This document shows, piece by piece, positions 1-11,453 of a stretch of DNA of 64,000 bases. Position 1 is the stretch's first letter; every line of letters begins with the position of its first letter. The DNA is from Epiperipatus broadwayi (lineage: Eukaryota > Onychophora > Udeonychophora > Euonychophora > Peripatidae): NCBI GenBank assembly GCA_028023455.1, contig JAQFVV010006709.1, forward strand, positions 250,001 through 314,000. Reading direction: 5' to 3'. The position numbers were made by a program, and so were the translations under genes. Under the pieces are notes generated by a model, which worked only from the letters and a program-made list of their open reading frames with translations, made no database searches and was not told the origin of the DNA.

Positions 1-343
1 AGTTTTAGTTCACTCAATTATCTAGAGTGTGCCGTAGTCAAATTTGATGCCTAATCAATTGTACAGAATTTGGTACTCTTAGTGTTACTTTTTCTATGCT
101 GCTGACCAAGTAGGGGTTAATTAAATGCCTTTGAGATAGCTGTTTTGCAAGTCACAGTAGTATTTTGTAACAAATCAATTAGCAATATAATGTTCTTGTT
201 CTATTTTGCATATAATAATACAGCTTAAACAAAATTTATTTTTTATTTAAAAATTTTATTCAATGAGCTTAGCGAATTAAAATATCTGAATTTCTTTGCG
301 GACCATCAAAATTACGTCATGGACCACCAGTTGCCAAACGCTA
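1..343. mobile_element. Right terminus of a hAT-like DNA transposon
   Basis: Read on the minus strand from 343, the sequence begins TAGCGTTTGGCAACTGG and continues TGGTCCATGACG, then a second GGTCC block near 300. This resembles the hAT terminal inverted repeat consensus (YARNG start, then a TTTCTCAACTGGTGGTCCGC-like stretch), which is family knowledge recalled rather than searched. The 8 bases after it, CGCTAGAA (344-351), would be the target-site duplication. The other end and any transposase lie outside the window, so neither can be checked. Positions 1-284 are AT-rich with no recognisable coding sequence. Confidence 0.5.
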
Positions 344-660
344 CGCTAGAATGTACTTACAAATATTCCTACTTAATTATATAAAATTGTATTTCCATTT
401 TGGATTTTTTGAACACAATGGGTTGCCTTTGACAAGGCTGTTAGTTGTATTTAATTTTCTCAATATTTATTCCCAAGTAAGTAGGGTATTAATATTACCA
501 TTAACTTATCGCTACACAACGAAAAAAAAAAACTTTTTTCAAATAAGTGTTTCAAAGGAATGCCCTTTAGAAAGATGACAGACTCTACACTTCAATTATT
601 TAAACCTGAAGAGATTGTTTAGATTTTTTTCATAATATAGTTTTACCATACGTCAAATTA

Positions 661-1017
661 TGCCCTAAGGCATACCGACAAATAATTGTATCCCAAGGCA
701 TACTGACAAATAATAATATAGACCGGGTTGGCCTTTATATTTGCCTAGATCCCTCTTTTACACATTCAGAGTTTACATGGTGTGCCTTTTTATATGCAGT
801 TCACCTTCCAGAATGAGAGCATTTAGATCCAGTGGACATTCTCCCTATTGGTCATTTATCTCATTGGACGTTCCAGAATATCCCTCTGCTTATTGGTCTG
901 TGGTGATACATGCTCAATACGGTTTGAATCAGCTCGGGATCCGGGCAAGTCTCTATAAGTTTGTATGCGCGTATATTTTCGCACAGCACACTGCTTTTAG
1001 GATTTATCAACTCTTCA
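661..1017. mobile_element. Solo LTR inserted in left arm
   Basis: The insert starts TGCCCTAAGG, ends CTCTTCA, and is flanked by ATTA on both sides (657-660 and 1018-1021). That is the TG..CA plus 4-bp duplication pattern of an LTR retrotransposon. It is far less AT-rich than its surroundings and contains three ATTGG boxes (reverse CCAAT) near 846-896 and a TATAAG box near 953, so it looks like a promoter. It opens with an imperfect tandem of about 29 bp (659-716). The corresponding site in the right arm lacks it, which supports insertion. The family and strand are unknown. No internal region is present, so it is called solo. Confidence 0.6.
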
Positions 1018-1922
1018 ATTAATTTCAAATTTAAAATAATGCCAATAATTATTTACTTAAATACAAATGTCTTTGTGCGCACAAGATTTCTTCAGAAAAA
1101 CACGTTATAATAACAATATCCTATGCAATCTGAACATCAATCGGATTGTTGATACGTAAATAAAAAAGAAATCGTTTAATTTGAGAAGACAGTTGCTTGT
1201 CTCAAAAACAAATGAAAAAGTGGTTAAATCAAAACATACTTCCTGTGAAAACTGCTACAATTTTTTTAGCATTTGGCACTAAAATGAAATGAAAATTGCA
1301 GTAAATGGCACAAATCACATGAATGTGTTTATTTAACCGAACGCAAACATGTACGAGGTGGTGGAAAAGACTATCAGAAACCATTTTGTTTAGGTAACAT
1401 CTTATTTAGGCAGTATTCATTCAATCCTTATTAAGTCATTATTAGTATTTAAAGTAACGGAGCGAAATTGTTTTTACATAAAACCGATAATATAGTCTTT
1501 TTTTACCACGGGCATTTTCTTTAAAATATTGTGAATAAATATTTTTTGGGCAAAATGTTTATTTGAAATGTCCTTTTTTGCCCAAACTAATTTTTCTACC
1601 AAATGTATATGATTACTAAGTTAGGTATTTGACTTACTACAAATGTTACGTATGTAATTCTGAAGTATATTTGAAAGACTAGGTTACGTAGTCAAGAGAG
1701 CTATTGTTATTACGTAGCCATTAATTGTAGAATTTAAATGTTTACTCAGATTTTGCAATTCAGCTAATTCAATTATGCAACGTTAATTTACCCAATCAAA
1801 TCTCCAACATAAACACAGTAAATATTATATGAATACATGTACAACTTTAAAATTATACTTAACCTTACTTTTTTACTTGAAAAATGGCCGTTATTCTCTT
1901 AGTCTCAAAATTCTTCTTTGCA

Positions 1923-1936
1923 CCGCCATCTACTGG
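1923..1936 (-). promoter_or_regulatory. CTCF-consensus-like motif (left arm)
   Basis: On the minus strand this reads CCAGTAGATGGCGG, a full match to the core CTCF consensus CCASYAGRKGGCRS. The mirrored copy in the right arm is identical. GATGGCGG also resembles a YY1 site, and CCATTTTT lies nearby. Binding is inferred only from the motif. Confidence 0.35.
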
Positions 1937-2560
1937 GATAAAATTTTCAAGCAAATGAAATTAATGTGGCTTTATGATATGAGCGCACTCTAAGAGAGGA
2001 AGATCCATGGATTAGAAAAAGTAAAAAAAATCTTAATCTTAATTGACCAATAAACGAATTGTTGTATTTAGCCTTGGATTGGCATATTTGTATATTATAT
2101 AACATTTTTTATCAACTAACCATAAGTTTGTTTATATATTAATATAATCTACAAATATTTCAAGAGTTTTTAAAATTTAAGCTATTTGATAAGATAAACA
2201 TTATAAATTAATGAAATTATTAAAAATTCATTTTCTTTCTTTGGTTTTAAATTTTATTTGTAACTAACTTTTTATATTTTCATTAGTACACCTCTCCTCC
2301 CGCTTTTTAAAAAAATTAAACTGACTTTTAAATTTTCGATCAATTTATTTCTCTAATAAATATTTAACAGTTTTCTTAGCTTTATCATCTATCTTAAAAT
2401 CCAATATAATTTTTATTTCATTGTTTATACTCCTCCCCCTCCTGCTTTCAAAATTGTCTCAATTTTGTTCACATTTATCCTTGTATTCTCTATTTTTACA
2501 TTTTTATCATCAAAAGCTGCTTCATCTTGTATGTTTTTTTTCTTTTCCGTATAGTAATAT

Positions 2561-5200
2561 ATACTGGTAGTACATTTCTAATATTATTTTGACGGTGTAA
2601 ATTTGCAGTGATACAACTTTTTTTAAAAAAATGATTTTACTGTATATGATAAATTAGTACATTCTTCAAAGTGAAAACAGAACTTAACATATTACATGTA
2701 ATATACTAAAAATATTCATGTATTTTTTTATTATTTACTTCTATTAGTATATAGGAACTAGGTCTTAATTGATCACTATCTTAAGCCACACTTTATTTTT
2801 TTTACCAAGTATTTAAGTTTCTAACATACTGCTTCTACACATATTCGTGGATCTGTTAAACAAAATAACAGTGTTTAGTTTGGAAATGGCTTTATATCTC
2901 AATAGCTATAGAAATGTTAGCTGTCATAATTAGTTCTTATTGTTTTTCATCAAAGATAAAGTTTGAGCACAAAATCTTGCTTAACAGATTAGTGAAGATG
3001 ATTAAATTTAATTATAAATTATTGAAAAAGATATAAAAGTCATTAACATAAAAAAATTCTTCTTCTGATCTCCATCATTCAGAAATTGTTTTAAAAAGTC
3101 ACTAATGAGTCTTATTATGAAATGCTATTCTTTAAAAATATCATGAAAAAATTACTAGTGCGAATCAAAGATTCATGCTCTAATTTTTTAGTACTTTTAT
3201 AAATGGATTTTCAATTGATGACATGATAGAATTCCAGGTTACATCATTAATCATAGATCATTATCTGTTATTTGATTTATATTGGCATGTTTATCTCATC
3301 TCTATTATCTACATAGGCCAATTCCTATTTCACCAAATATAATAACTTTCCTAGCTGGCTAGAAGAAAAAATGTTATTTAAAAAATCACTACATATTTCT
3401 ATCAAATGGCTTAACTTATACGGAATGATAAACAACTTCATTTAATCTAAAACCATTATTTTTGTTTGGTTTATAAAATTTCATAAAAGTTTTGATATTG
3501 GTCCCCATATATACTTATTTTGTTAGTTCATGGGTGCTATTAATATATAGATAACATAGCTCTAAAGTGCATACTACCCGAACATAATACTGAAAATATA
3601 ATTACTGCATTTTAATTTTTGTTTTGATATTTATTCAGATTGAAGGTTATTAATTGAGTCAGAAATTCATTGGTGATTAATTTGTTATTAAATATATTTA
3701 GTAATCAAAATATAGACTAGAATTCTGTGGAATAGAAATGACTTTATTTATTAAACAAATGAGGACTCCATATCTCTGGACATTGACCATGAAGCTGTCA
3801 TGAAAACTGACAAATTATAGCGATAAATTCAGAATTGATTTGAATATAAAAAATAATAAAAATTCAAAATTATTCTCATTTAAAAATAGTTAAATTTAAA
3901 ATACCATCTGTTATTATTGTCAGTCTCAAAAATAAATCCAGGTTGGAAGAAACTAAAAAGAATTAAATTATTCTTCTATAACACGAGCTAAAATTCTTAG
4001 AAATATTTGTGGTTTTCCTGAGAAAAAAATGAAAATAACTTGTCCTAGAAAAAAAAACAAAGAAGTTATAAACTTTTTAAAATATTTTGAATAATAATTT
4101 AATAAATATTTTATAAAGTGACATGGACAAATTGTAATACTAGAGGGAGCTGAAGCAATTTAATACTAGTCATAGTAAAATGTCTTCGACAGTTTGTATC
4201 TTATAGAAAAAAATTCAAAGTATCTTCTAAAATTGTCACTAATATTTGTGAGTATCTTTATAAAAAAAAAAAAAACCACCAATTTGTAAATACATTCTTA
4301 AAAAAATCAAGACTTTGAATCATTATTTTTTGCTGTTCTGGTAAAAATCATGTTTTTTTTCCTCATTTCTGGATTGAAGCCCTGAAAAAAACAGTCACCC
4401 TCAGGCACACTTTCACCAAAAAAAGTCACTTTCCAACATCGGCACCCCTGGTGTATAGAAACTGACAGATTCAAAACTATATGACAATACAAGCAAGTTA
4501 TCTTAGATTAAAAATATTTATATGCCTTTCAGTTTATGCAGATAAATTGATAGTAAAGCAGAGATAAATGATAAAGGAAGTTGCATTACATCCTAAGATT
4601 CAGTTGCACTGATACAAAACCCATAGCTCCAATTGATGAAAAAAAGATGAAAAAGTTTGTTAATAATATAAGTATATGAAATTGCAAGACATATGGTAGT
4701 TTATTGATGAAGAGACCAAGTGATAAATTTAAGATATTTTAATAATGAAAGCTATTTGTGTTTAAAATAATCTATTTTATTAAAGTAAGGTTAATATTGG
4801 AAAGAATGTAAGAACATACTGATTACTATCAGAGTAAAACATCTTAATGATAATTAAAGATGGCAGAAATAAGTGATAAAAAATAGAACTTTATATCTCA
4901 AAAGTAGAAAAGAATGTAGAAGATTATCGAGTGATAATAGCACAAAGAATAAGAGGATATGCACAGAAATCTCAAAATTATCATCAGTATAAAAGAAACA
5001 GACAAGTTTAGAATTGGGCTTTTACATGTGTTTTCTGGCTGTTTCTTGTATGTAGCATTTTCAAAGCCAAAATAAAATGCTACCATCAAGAACTACTATG
5101 ATGAATCTAATCTTCATGTATGAGTAGAAACAAATTGGTCACCAGCACCTTCTCTCACAAAAGTTACCAAAAACTTCATCTAACCTTGTCCTAAACACAG
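2561..5200. other. Intergenic, AT-rich loop DNA, nothing recognised
   Basis: This stretch has only short chance open frames, homopolymer runs (A13 near 4,262) and no recognisable coding, RNA or terminal-repeat structure. The only mild anomaly is a C-rich pyrimidine block at 2,430-2,445, which belongs to the arm homology. Confidence 0.6.
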
Positions 5201-5564
5201 ATCAGAGTTGCAAAAAGTGTTCCTAGAATGGGTATTTATTTTTTTGACCATACAAGCCACTTGATGGAGTTGTCGCTAGCCAATACCACATTAATATGCC
5301 ATTTCTGAGGCTATTTAAGTTAGCCTGTAAAACCACTTTTATGAGGGCTTTTAAGTTTGCTCTGTAAAACTGCTTTACAAGTAGCCTTTAAGTGGCCTAG
5401 TAAAATGACGAGTTTAATGTGGTTTACGATAGGACTCATGGTCCTATAGGCTTCTATTTAGATCAGATTGGTTTAATAGTTATAGTGCAGCATATCTGTG
5501 TGCATGTAGGTTTGTGTCATCCTACAACTTCATCTTTCATTCATGTACTTAATTATGGGCTGCA
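5200..5564. other. GC-richer segment upstream of RTE copy 1
   Basis: From about 5,200 the composition becomes more GC-rich than the flanks and contains repeated blocks of the type GCCTGTAAAACC and CTCTGTAAAACTGC (5,322-5,372). It may be an extension of the RTE 5' leader. The homology with the RTE copy at 39,735-41,510 becomes hard to follow upstream of about 5,565, so the element's start is uncertain. Confidence 0.3.
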
Positions 5565-5883
5565 GAAAGGAGTTTGCTATTAACTGAAAGGAGACCCTTT
5601 GATTCCTCTTGGAGGCCTTAAAGGAACCAAGCAGGGCAAATTCCTAATGTCCACTCCATACGTTTTTGTCGTTGCAGCTGTTATTACTATGTGATTATTC
5701 ATATAGTATACGAACATGGATGGGCTGCTCACCAACACGCATTAGCCAGTGTGGTGAGTTTATTGGCTTTTTACCTCTGAGTTTAAGATCAAGAAATACC
5801 ATGGTCTTTCTTCTCAGTGCCTGATAAGGCAGAATGAATGTTTGTGTAAATGATAAATATTTTTCCAATACATATATACAATT

Positions 5884-8780
5884 ATGACAGACAAAAATAA
5901 AGCATGGCCCTTATTCCCAGGAGGCTGTAAAGTCACCAACCAAGGCAGCGGTTGGTGGCCGAAGGCAGAGGGTGCTAAGAATCCCCTGATTGCGGACCCA
6001 GGCTGCCATTTGATGATGACTTTTTATTTAGGTACTTACAACTGCAGATCACTTTCAAGTGAAGGAAGATTGCAAGAATTAGAAGAACTGTCTTATATTA
6101 AATGGGACATTATTGGACTTTGTGAAATTAGAAGAAAAGGAGAAGAAACAATTGATTTAAAAAGTGGACATATACTCTATTATAAAGGCACACATATTGG
6201 AAATACAAGTGGAGTAGGATTCATTATAAATAAAAAGTGGAAGAACAATATTGTGGAGATTGATGGTGTATCAGACAGAGTGGCAAGATTAGTTATACAA
6301 CTTAATAACAGATACCAAATGCAGATAATTCAGATTTATGCCCCAACAAGTTCTCATAGTGATGAAGTAGTAGAAGATTTTTATATGGATGTACAAAAGG
6401 CTTTTGATCAGAGTAAACAACATTTTAAAATTGTTATGGGAGACTTTAATGCTAGAATTGGTAGACAAATGAAAGATGAAATTGCTGTAGGTAATTTTGG
6501 TTATGGTAATAGAAATGAGAGAGGACATAGACTTGTGGAGTTTGCAGAAAAAGAAAAACTTTATATTATGAATTCATTTTTTGAGAAAAATGTTAAAAGG
6601 AAATGGACATGGAAGCATCCAAATGAAGGTACAGCAGAATTGGATTATATTTTGACTAACAGAAAATACATATTTCAAGATTGTAATGTTCTTAATAAAT
6701 TTAACACAGGAAGTGATCATCGATTAGTAAGGTGTAAGTTACGTGTTAATGTAAAACTAGAGAGACAAAAATTATTAAGAAAAACAATATTTACAGTTGA
6801 TATTCCTAATCTTCAGAAACATTCTAATGAATTTAAATTAGAACTTACAAATAGGTTTCAAGTGTTAGGAGATTTTGAACATGATACAGATTTGAATGAA
6901 ATTAATATGAAAATAACTGATACACTTTTAAAAACTGCAACAAACATAGCTGGTAGAAAAAAGCAGCAATTGACTAATAAAATTTCTACTGAGACTAGAG
7001 AATTTATGAAGAAAAGAAGGAATATGAAGATATACAAAAATGATGTATTAAAAAGAATTGAATATCTCGAATTTTGTAAAATGGTACGGAAAAGTTGAAA
7101 ATGATATAAGAAAGTATAACTGTGAAATAGCAAGGAAAGCTGTAGAAGAAAATAAAAGTCTCAAAAATGTTAAACAACATTTTGGTATTGGTAGGAAATT
7201 TATATCTGCAATAAGAAAAAAAGATGGAATTATTACTAAAAAGAGAGATGACATCATGAAATTGGTAGAAGATTTTTATCAAGAATTATATAGTAATAAA
7301 GAACAAGTACCTCCTATATCTATTACATCTTCCGAATTGCCCAGAATTTTAAATGAAGAAGTGAGACATGCAATTAAGTGTATGAAGAAAGGAAAGGCTC
7401 CAGGAAATGATGGAATTATAATTGATATATTAAAAGAAGCAGGTGAAGAAATAGAAACAATTTTAGCAAAGTTATATACCAAATGTCTAAATGATAAAGA
7501 TGTACCGGAAGATTGGAAGAATGCAGTAATAATATTAATATTTAAAAAAGGTGATAAAGAAGATATTAGAAATTACAGACCTATCAGCCTTTTATCAGTT
7601 TTATATAAAATTTTTACCAAGATAATTACAACTCTTCTACAGAGAACTTTGGATTTCCACCAACCAAGAGAACAAGCTGGATTTAAAAGTGGTTTTAGTA
7701 CAATAGATCATATCCAGGTATTGAGAGAAGTCATAGAAAGGACAAACGAATATGAGTTGTCTTTATGTTTTGAATTTGTATATTATGAAAAGGCATTTGA
7801 TTCTATACACATTTCTTCAGTGATTAAAGAATATTTATAAAAATGCAACAGCAACAATTAGATTACATAATGATACTGGAAAAATCAACATTGAGAAAGG
7901 TGTAAGACAAGGTGACTCCATATCTCCAAAACTCTTTACAGCAGTGCTGCAAGAAGTATTTTGTGGATTAAAATGGGAAACTAAAGGAGTGAAAGTAAAT
8001 GGAGAGTATTTAAGTCATTTAGATTTCGCAGATGATGTAGTTGTTTTTGCAAATAATGCTTCAGAGCTGCAGGAAATGTTGCAGGAGTTAGCAGATGAAA
8101 GTAGAAAAGTAGGACTAAAGATAAATGTTAAAAAGACTAAAGTAATGTTTAATTGATTTGCTCAAAATATGAAAATAAAGATTGATTATGAAGAATTAGA
8201 AGAAGTTAAGAGTTACAAATACCTTGGTCAGATTATTAATACAGATGGAAACATAATGGAGGAAATTAATCATAGAATTAAACTTGGTTGGAGTGCTTTT
8301 TGTAGAAATAACTTGATACTAAAAGGAAATATGCCTATGTGTTTGAAAAGGATGGTTTTTAACAAATGTGTTTTACCAGTTCTTACTTATGGATCTGACA
8401 CTTGGACACTTAATAGAAGAGCAATACAGAGACTTCAGATCACTCAAAGGAGTATGGAGAGGTGTATGTTGGAAGTAACAAGAAGAGATCGAAAACGCAA
8501 TGTATGGGTAAGACAACAAACAGGTGTTACTGATCTTATTAAAAGATTGAAATGGAGTTGGGCTGGACATATTGCTAGAAGAGATGATAATAGATGGACA
8601 ATTGAAATTTTCAACTGGATTCCAAGAGATTGTAAAAGACCCAGAAAGAGACCACATGTGAGATGGATGGATGAAATAAGAAAATGTGCAGGGGTGTTGT
8701 GGAGAAGAGAAGCTAAAGATTGGAGAAGATGGATTAAACTTGGAGAGACCTTCATCCTGCAGTGGATTGATAATGGTTGA
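5884..8780 (+). pseudogene. RTE endonuclease-reverse transcriptase, frameshifted with one nonsense codon
   Basis: The ancestral product is a single endonuclease/RT polyprotein that nicks target DNA and copies its RNA into the break. The first frame (5,884-7,098) holds the EN domain: GTYN near residue 50, CEIRR near 80, IYAPT near 151, GDFNARIG near 186, LDYILTN near 253 and SDHR near 277. The frame then shifts near 7,060. The second frame (to 7,840) has the RT motifs NYRPISLL and EQAGFKSGFSTIDH, then YEKAFDSI. A deletion of about 20 codons with a second shift follows. The third frame (about 7,870-8,780) has RQGDSISP, the catalytic LDFADDVVVF, an in-frame TGA at 8,154-8,156, and then the C-terminal region SYKYLG, LTYGSDTW and WAGHIARR. 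The deleted segment survives in copy 3. The start could be ATG 5,884 or the ATG pair near 6,013. Confidence 0.88.
5934..5957 (+). other. Hairpin in RTE leader, conserved in copy 2
   Basis: CACCAACC (5,934-5,941) is a perfect complement of GGTTGGTG (5,950-5,957) with an 8-base loop. In copy 2 the corresponding arms are CATCAGCC and GGTTGGTG, which still pair through two wobble pairs. The loop GGCAGC (5,944-5,949) is also complementary to GCTGCC (6,002-6,007) in copy 1, a possible pseudoknot that copy 2 does not preserve. Confidence 0.5.
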
Positions 8781-8805
8781 TGATGACTTAATTATGGTAC
8801 TGAAT

Positions 8806-10483
8806 ACTATATTTTACAGTGAAATATTTAAATTTATAATAAATATTTCTGACAGCCAATTTAAATACATTGTAAGTGATTAATGGGTAGATGGATCGGT
8901 GGATTGTTAAGCAAGAAAATACACCATCAACTACTTTATTTTTTAAATAATAATTTTTTTAAGAGTATAAAAAATATTTTTTATTGATTCAATTAGATTA
9001 ATATTATTTAGAAAACAATTATTTTTTTAAGAGAGAAAAAGTTATTGTATATTTCCAGCTAATTATCTTAGTGCAAAGGGTGGGATTAACCTTCTTGAAG
9101 TTGATTTTTTTTTTTTTTTTTGGGGGGGGGGGTAACTCTTGATTGGTGGAAGAAATAAATATCTAAGCAATAATCATAATAATAAAAAAGATATAGACAA
9201 GAAAGTAATCTGTTCTTGTTACAATTTTCTTTCTCTCTCTACATGATTCTTCTTCCAAAATCAAGTGGTTAGCATTCAATTTAAATTCAAGAGTATGACT
9301 TTTCTTTAAATATTATTTTTCTTATATGAAACTAGTTAAAAGAATTTTCTTTGGAATATAAAGAAAAGGGTGACAATTTAATCAACTTCAAATAAGGTAT
9401 ATCACCCTGTTTTCAATTAACTAACTTTAGATTTAATATCGTCATTTAAAATGCACATGTGTCTCTATAACTCAAGTTTAAATTATCTAACAATCTTTAG
9501 TGTAATAAAAATGGAATTGTATGAATTTTTGCTATTTTATGGGAAAAATTACTTTTTAACAAAACATTTCATAAACTCTAGATTAAAATTTTTTTTGTTA
9601 TGGAAAAGTAAAACTCAAATGGAAAGATGTGTGTGTCTAACTTAGTGTAACATGCCATAAATTATTGTATGAGAATTATATCTAACCATTCATATCTTCT
9701 AGGATTAAAGAATTGAATGCGCAACTTATATAAAACTAATGGACAACTAACTTCTATTAAATGTGCTTATAACTTATTGTGAATGGAAGAGCATGAATCT
9801 TACATTTGTACATTTTCTTATTGTTCTCCTCATTGATACTTAACATATCATTAAAATATATTGTCATTTAAAGAATTATGTAGACTTAAGTGAATATCAT
9901 AAATTAATTAACTATTTGCCTAATGGATGGCCTTTGATAAATCATTATAAATTCCTTGATTAATGTAATTATAGTCAATGTTAATTGGTAGAAAACTAAT
10001 GCACCTTTTGAAATTTGCAAGATGATTGCTGAGTTATAAACTGTGAAACCATCAGTTAATTAAATGATAAAGTATTACTAGAAATCTGCAGCAGTAAATG
10101 TAATTTGTTATTATGGAAAGAAAATATGTTGAATATTTCACATGCTATATTGTCAGCAATTTCAATTAGCTATTTGCTAAGAACTTTAGAAACTGCTTTT
10201 CAATTGGATCCAAATGTGTATTGTTCATCCCGCGGAATTTATCTATATGTCTACTAACATCTATTTGTTTGTAATTATTATCATTATCTTCATATATGTC
10301 TAAGAGGCATTATTTACAGACTGTATGAATTAACTTTTATTTTTGGTGCTTGTATTATAGATAAAGAAGATTTAATCATTTCTTTTGTTGTTAGAGTATG
10401 ATGGATAGGTAGATCAATTTATTTGTCTTTATGTTGTTTTCTTATATTATTTTATTTTGCTCCAAGATTGTCTTGGATACATA
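8806..10483. other. Intergenic, AT-rich, nothing recognised
   Basis: No recognisable gene or element is present. It contains a T17-G11 homopolymer junction (9,105-9,132). An imperfect GGTAGATGGATCGGTGGAT block (about 8,885-8,905) may belong to the RTE 3' flank. Confidence 0.6.
9105..9132 (+). repeat. T17-G11 homopolymer junction
   Basis: Seventeen T are followed directly by eleven G. Its exact length in an assembly is unreliable. Confidence 0.9.
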
Positions 10484-10485
10484 TA

Positions 10486-11451
10486 CACCTGGGTCTCTTT
10501 TTACACGGACTTATTTAACACGATTTTGAAGTTACGTGATGCGTGTTTCACCGGAAGTCGAACTCCGATATTGCGCTATTACTTTAAATAATAAATTTTG
10601 CGCACTCACGTTATATTGAAAATAATAGTACATTATTGAAATTCGACTTTCAACTTAGTAATTTCAATATTTTCAGTGCGTTATAATAGTAAGATTTTAT
10701 GCAATAATGAAATTAAAATCATGATTTCCACATTTTATGTATACACACATTAAATTTTACAAGATTATAATGTAAATTTGTTCAAACATTGTGCATGTTA
10801 ATTTTGCATTTTAAATCACATTCTGTTTTTGTTTTTTAAAAAAGAACATTTAATCAATTATTAATCATTTAGTGTCCACAAGTTTAATTTTAAAAGATGA
10901 GTAATAGCAGTGGGCAAAATTAAAATTGAAAATTAAAGACAAAAATAAGAATTTAATTTTTAGTTGTTAGATTAATTACTAATTACGCTGTCACCAGAAA
11001 ACCATAATTAACACAACATGAGAGTGACATTGGTGCTAGTTGTATTTCATCTTGTGAAGAATCTGATTTTTTTTATCAGTTTCCAAACGAACCTGTTTAC
11101 CGGCAAATAGCAATAATAATTAAAACGTGTATAAAAATATAAATTACTGTAAATTATGCATAAAAATATATTGTTTTGAATAAAATTAAATATTATAGTT
11201 AAAAAAAGTTTGTCTTGTATCAATTTTTTTCAAATTTGAAATTTTTTATTAGTCATATTTTATTTCCTAATTTTTTTTTTTGCGTGAATTTTAAAGGAAA
11301 TTTTATGTTGGTGCTTTGCTTTTATGCGAGTTTTGAAAAATCACAGTCCGTATCCCTCCTTTTTCAAGGTAAGTTACATCTATTTTTGCACAATTTCTTT
11401 TGCGCGTGTTTTCTGAGGAACCTATCTATCGCGTAAAATGAGACCCAGGTG
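10486..11451. mobile_element. TA-flanked MITE-like DNA transposon, pogo/mariner type
   Basis: The left end reads CACCTGGGTCTC then TTTTTACACGG. The right end, read in reverse, is CACCTGGGTCTC then ATTTTACGCGA, so about 21 of the first 24 bases match. Both ends are flanked by TA (10,484-10,485 and 11,452-11,453), the duplication typical of the Tc1/mariner/pogo superfamily. Repeated ACACGG/ACACGA/ACGTGA words follow the left end, as in subterminal repeats. The element is 966 bp and shows no transposase, so it is probably non-autonomous and mobilised in trans. A possible diverged relative starts near 20,677. Confidence 0.75.
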
Positions 11452-11453
11452 TA

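Larger units (their letters stand above)
344..2560. repeat. Left arm of giant inverted repeat
   Basis: This segment aligns in reverse orientation with 13,930-16,809. Matching landmarks include the TTGCCTTTGACAAGG block (about 424) against its complement near 16,725, the block near 1,250 containing CTGTGAAAACTGCTAC against about 16,240, the CCGCCATCTACTGG block (1,923) against 15,205, and TCTCAATTTTGTTCACATTT (about 2,457) against about 14,007. Identity by eye is roughly 75-85%, with indels. A 357-bp insert at 661-1017 is absent from the other arm. The arm starts directly at the hAT target-site duplication, so its true outer end may lie beyond the window. No protein-coding gene was recognised in it. 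Confidence 0.85.
5565..8805 (+). mobile_element. RTE-clade non-LTR retrotransposon, nearly full length, inactive (copy 1)
   Basis: This element carries a 5' leader, an apurinic-endonuclease-type EN domain, a reverse transcriptase and a short 3' end with ATGGTTGATGATGA, resembling the simple tails of RTE elements. The leader from about 5,580 matches the minus-strand copy at 39,735-41,510. The RT and C-terminal part match the decayed copy at 16,810-17,830, so at least three members of one family are present. It sits in the loop of the inverted repeat. It cannot be active because its reading frame is broken (see the pseudogene entry). Confidence 0.88.

Noticed and set aside
741-1022. 93-codon frame near the left end
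   Set aside because: It lies in the GC-richer solo LTR, shows no protein similarity I know, and starts and ends without regard to the element.
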